Shown here: in pieces, positions 12,233 to 13,962 of the stretch
Layout: each line of letters starts with the position of its first letter
How positions within the stretch are numbered: the first letter of the stretch is position 1
NCBI GenBank assembly: GCA_027492415.1
Contig: JAPUEV010000213.1
Location: forward strand, 1-13,962
Direction of reading: 5' to 3'
From: Ignavibacteria bacterium
Lineage (GTDB): Bacteria; Bacteroidota; Ignavibacteria; Tepidaquicellales; OLB5
Length of the DNA stretch: 13,962 bases
Notes under the pieces: model-generated
What the model was told of the DNA's origin: nothing
Database searches by the model: none
What the model saw: only the letters and a program-made list of their open reading frames with translations
Translations under genes and position numbers: made by a program

Positions 12233-13588
12233 CTACCTTTTTTTATTTTTCCACCAGTTTTTTAAACGCTCAAGTATTTTTGCTTCTTCACCAATTCCTG
12301 TTGGTTTATAATAGACCTTATCTTTCAATTCTTCCGGCAGGTATTGCTGTTCGGTAAAATGCCCGTCAAAATCATGGGAATATTTATACTCTTTGCCGTA
12401 ATCAAGGGTTTTCATCAGCTTGGTCGGCTCATTTCGCAGATGTAATGGAACAGCAAGTTCACCGGTCTGGTCAACATCTCCCTGTGCGGCGCGGATAGCA
12501 AGGTATGAAGCATTGCTCTTTGGCGCGCTGGCAAGGTATGTTGCAGCCTGGGCAAGCACAAGCTGCGCCTCCGGCATTCCGATATAATCAATAGCTGTAA
12601 ATGCTGATGTAGCCATTGTTAAAGCGTAAGGATCAGCATTGCCGATATCTTCTGAAGCCAGCACAACCATCCTCCTGGCTATGAACTTTGGCTCTTCGCC
12701 GCCTTTCAGCATCCTTGCAAGCCAGTAGACTGCTGCGTCCGGGTCACTGCCCCTTATACATTTTATGAAAGCTGATATAATATTGTAATGCTCTTCGGCA
12801 TCTTTATCATACCTTATGTAGTTTTTCTGGAACGCTTCCTTTAAAACATCATTGGTAATATTGATAATTCCGCTGGCGTCCGGTTTAGTTGACCTTACCG
12901 CGAGATCCAGCCCGTTTAATAGCCTTCTGGCATCACCGCCGGAAAATCTAAGCAGCAGATCTTTATCCTGTATATCAATTTTAAGCTCTTTTAATTCCGG
13001 ATCATTTTTTAGTGCATTATCAGCAAGCATTAACAGCTCATCTTCTGAAAGATCTTCCAGTATATAAACCCTGCATCTTGATAGCAGTGGTGAAATTACT
13101 TCGAACGAGGGATTTTCAGTAGTTGCGCCAATTAGAGTTATCACGCCGCTTTCAACTGAGTGAAGCAGTGAATCCTGCTGCGCTTTATTGAAACGATGAA
13201 TTTCATCTATAAATAGAATTGTTCTTTTGGATAAATGCTTCTGGTTCAGCTCAGCCTTTTCAATTGCCTGCCGTACATCTTTCACACCTGAGGAAACCGC
13301 TGAGAGCTGAATGAATTCTGAATTCACACTGTTTGCAATGATAAGAGCCAAAGTTGTTTTACCAACGCCCGGTGGTCCCCAGAAAACCATAGAAAATACA
13401 TTATTATTTTCTATCATTTTTCTTACAGGCTTGCCTTCACCAATTAAATGCTTTTGCCCGGCAAAATCATCCAGTGTTTTGGGACGCATGCGTTCTGCCA
13501 GCGGGCGAAACTTGCCTGCATCTTTTACTTTGTCATTTTTAGTATTTTCGTTACCGAAGAGATCCAAATTTTGTATTTTAGAGAACAA
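12233..13588 (-). CDS. rarA: Replication-associated recombination protein RarA (MgsA), AAA+ ATPase
   Basis: A 451-residue clamp-loader-like ATPase that acts at stalled replication forks together with single-strand binding protein. Motifs: PLAERMRPKTLDDFAGQ (29-45), Walker A GPPGVGKTT (71-79), Walker B ILFIDE (124-129), sensor-1 GATTEN (154-159), arginine finger in SPLLSRC (166-172). The C-terminal helical and tetramerisation part includes DPDAAVYWLARMLKGGE and RRMVVLASEDIGNADPYAL. The length is normal. The start is uncertain: no ATG precedes residue 34. The longest frame opens at TTG 13588, which coincides with the end of a TAAAATTG promoter-like box. A second TTG at 13567 would give MDLFGNENTK, resembling the short 'DLF' N-termini of relatives, and may be the true start. 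No Shine-Dalgarno for either. Confidence 0.93.
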   Translation of the reverse strand: MFSKIQNLDLFGNENTKNDKVKDAGKFRPLAERMRPKTLDDFAGQKHLIGEGKPVRKMIENNNVFSMVFWGPPGVGKTTLALIIANSVNSEFIQLSAVSSGVKDVRQAIEKAELNQKHLSKRTILFIDEIHRFNKAQQDSLLHSVESGVITLIGATTENPSFEVISPLLSRCRVYILEDLSEDELLMLADNALKNDPELKELKIDIQDKDLLLRFSGGDARRLLNGLDLAVRSTKPDASGIINITNDVLKEAFQKNYIRYDKDAEEHYNIISAFIKCIRGSDPDAAVYWLARMLKGGEEPKFIARRMVVLASEDIGNADPYALTMATSAFTAIDYIGMPEAQLVLAQAATYLASAPKSNASYLAIRAAQGDVDQTGELAVPLHLRNEPTKLMKTLDYGKEYKYSHDFDGHFTEQQYLPEELKDKVYYKPTGIGEEAKILERLKNWWKNKKR

Positions 13589-13613
13589 TTTTAACTATAA
13601 TAGTATAAACAAA
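13586..13613 (-). promoter_or_regulatory. Candidate rarA promoter overlapping the upstream terminator
   Basis: Minus strand: TTTG (13613-13610), 16 bases, then TAAAATTG (13593-13586), a one-mismatch version of the Bacteroidetes -7 box. The TTTG is the end of the U-tract of the peptidase terminator, so the two signals share bases. If used, transcription starts near 13580, inside the longest rarA frame, favouring the TTG at 13567 as start. Confidence 0.35.
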
Positions 13614-13637
13614 AAAGGCAGGTCGGTGACCTGCCTT
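13610..13637 (-). terminator. Intrinsic terminator after the M42 peptidase gene
   Basis: A perfect 10-bp GC-rich stem: AAGGCAGGTC (13615-13624) with GACCTGCCTT (13628-13637), three-base loop. On the minus strand the stem runs into TTTTTTG. It lies about 20 bases after the peptidase stop and just ahead of rarA, so the peptidase and rarA are separate transcription units. Confidence 0.88.
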
Positions 13638-13657
13638 AATAATCCTTCTGTTTATGT

Positions 13658-13962
13658 TTAAAAGTGCTCAATATATAACTTCGTCAATTTGTAAGTTTCT
13701 TTAAGCGCATTTTCATGAGTACGCTCTACCCCGTGTGATGCCGATACACCGGGTCCGATGAGTCCGACCCTCACGTCATAACCTGCGGCAAGTGCGGCTG
13801 AACCATCTGAGCCGTAATAGGGATAAATATCCGTTACAAAATCAATTTTATGTGTAATTGCAAGCTCACGCAGCTTATTTGTTACTGTAAAGTCGTATGG
13901 TCCGCTTGAATCCTTTACGCAAATTGAAAGCTTATCTTCTTTTCCGGCGCAGCCTTCGCCAA
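13658..13962 (-). CDS. M42-family aminopeptidase, C-terminal part (runs off the right edge)
   Basis: A minus-strand frame enters from the right edge and ends at TAA (13660-13658), giving about 100 residues. It contains the conserved C-terminal block of M42 metallo-aminopeptidases (glutamyl aminopeptidase/FrvX/tetrahedral aminopeptidase): KDSSGPYDFTVTNKL, then DIYPYYGSDGSAALAAGYD, then GLIGPGVSASHGVERTH. The His of ASHGVERTH is a metal ligand in the family. These are cytoplasmic, usually dodecameric, Co/Zn exopeptidases that trim short peptides. The first part, with the other metal ligands and the catalytic Glu, lies outside the window, so the exact specificity cannot be judged. Confidence 0.9.
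   Translation of the reverse strand, partial: GEGCAGKEDKLSICVKDSSGPYDFTVTNKLRELAITHKIDFVTDIYPYYGSDGSAALAAGYDVRVGLIGPGVSASHGVERTHENALKETYKLTKLYIEHF

Noticed and set aside
11787..12311. 174-codon plus-strand open frame with hydrophobic segments across the ROK-rarA junction
   Set aside because: It is antisense to two conserved genes. The hydrophobic look comes from the reverse complement of Lys/Asn-rich codons.
9749..13588. A defence or stress island built from DUF2461, hydratase, ROK kinase and rarA
   Set aside because: These are common housekeeping or metabolic families with ordinary composition. Spacing supports only two short pairs, and no defence-type domain is present.

Overview
The window looks like chromosomal DNA from a member of the Bacteroidota/Chlorobiota (FCB) group, most likely an Ignavibacteria-like lineage. 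This is an inference. It rests on three large secreted proteins ending in type IX secretion (T9SS) type A sorting domains with the YPNPFNP motif, on moderately AT-rich DNA, on most genes lacking a Shine-Dalgarno sequence, and on several -7-like boxes of the form TAnnTTTG. Nearly all genes are on the minus strand. The exceptions are a gene tail at the left edge and one small exported protein (9195-9695).

Left third (1-5000): the end of a plus-strand gene, a bidirectional terminator, a short-repeat patch, then three tandem paralogous genes read right to left (5000 to 236). Each encodes a signal peptide, a beta-propeller of repeated 'KTTNGGxNW'-like blades, and a T9SS sorting domain. By my count the blades number 7, 14 and 7, fitting one, two and one seven-bladed propellers. 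The last two genes overlap by ATGA. The sorting-domain DNA is strikingly similar between copies and has absorbed short repeats in frame: a 7-base tandem repeat in all three, and a TTCGACAGGCTCAGGG-type element in one.

Middle (5066-9740): a propionyl-CoA-carboxylase-type carboxyltransferase beta subunit with an extra charged linker, RlmN (23S rRNA/tRNA adenine-2 methyltransferase), and an arginase. Divergent from the arginase is a small exported protein of unknown function. It ends at a 39-bp palindrome shared with the convergent DUF2461 gene.

Right third (9749-13962): reading leftward, the C-terminal end of an M42 aminopeptidase, a terminator, rarA, a ROK-family sugar kinase lacking the usual zinc ligands, an intergenic repeat element, a crotonase-fold enoyl-CoA hydratase, and a DUF2461 protein. 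rarA and the ROK gene (12-nt gap), and the hydratase and DUF2461 gene (7-nt gap), are probably co-transcribed pairs.

I see no tRNA, rRNA, CRISPR array, transposase, phage gene or defence system. The housekeeping genes look ordinary. The unusual material is the propeller/T9SS cluster, the short repeats inside and between genes, and a few departures from family norms (carboxyltransferase linker, ROK zinc site, hydratase catalytic Glu).
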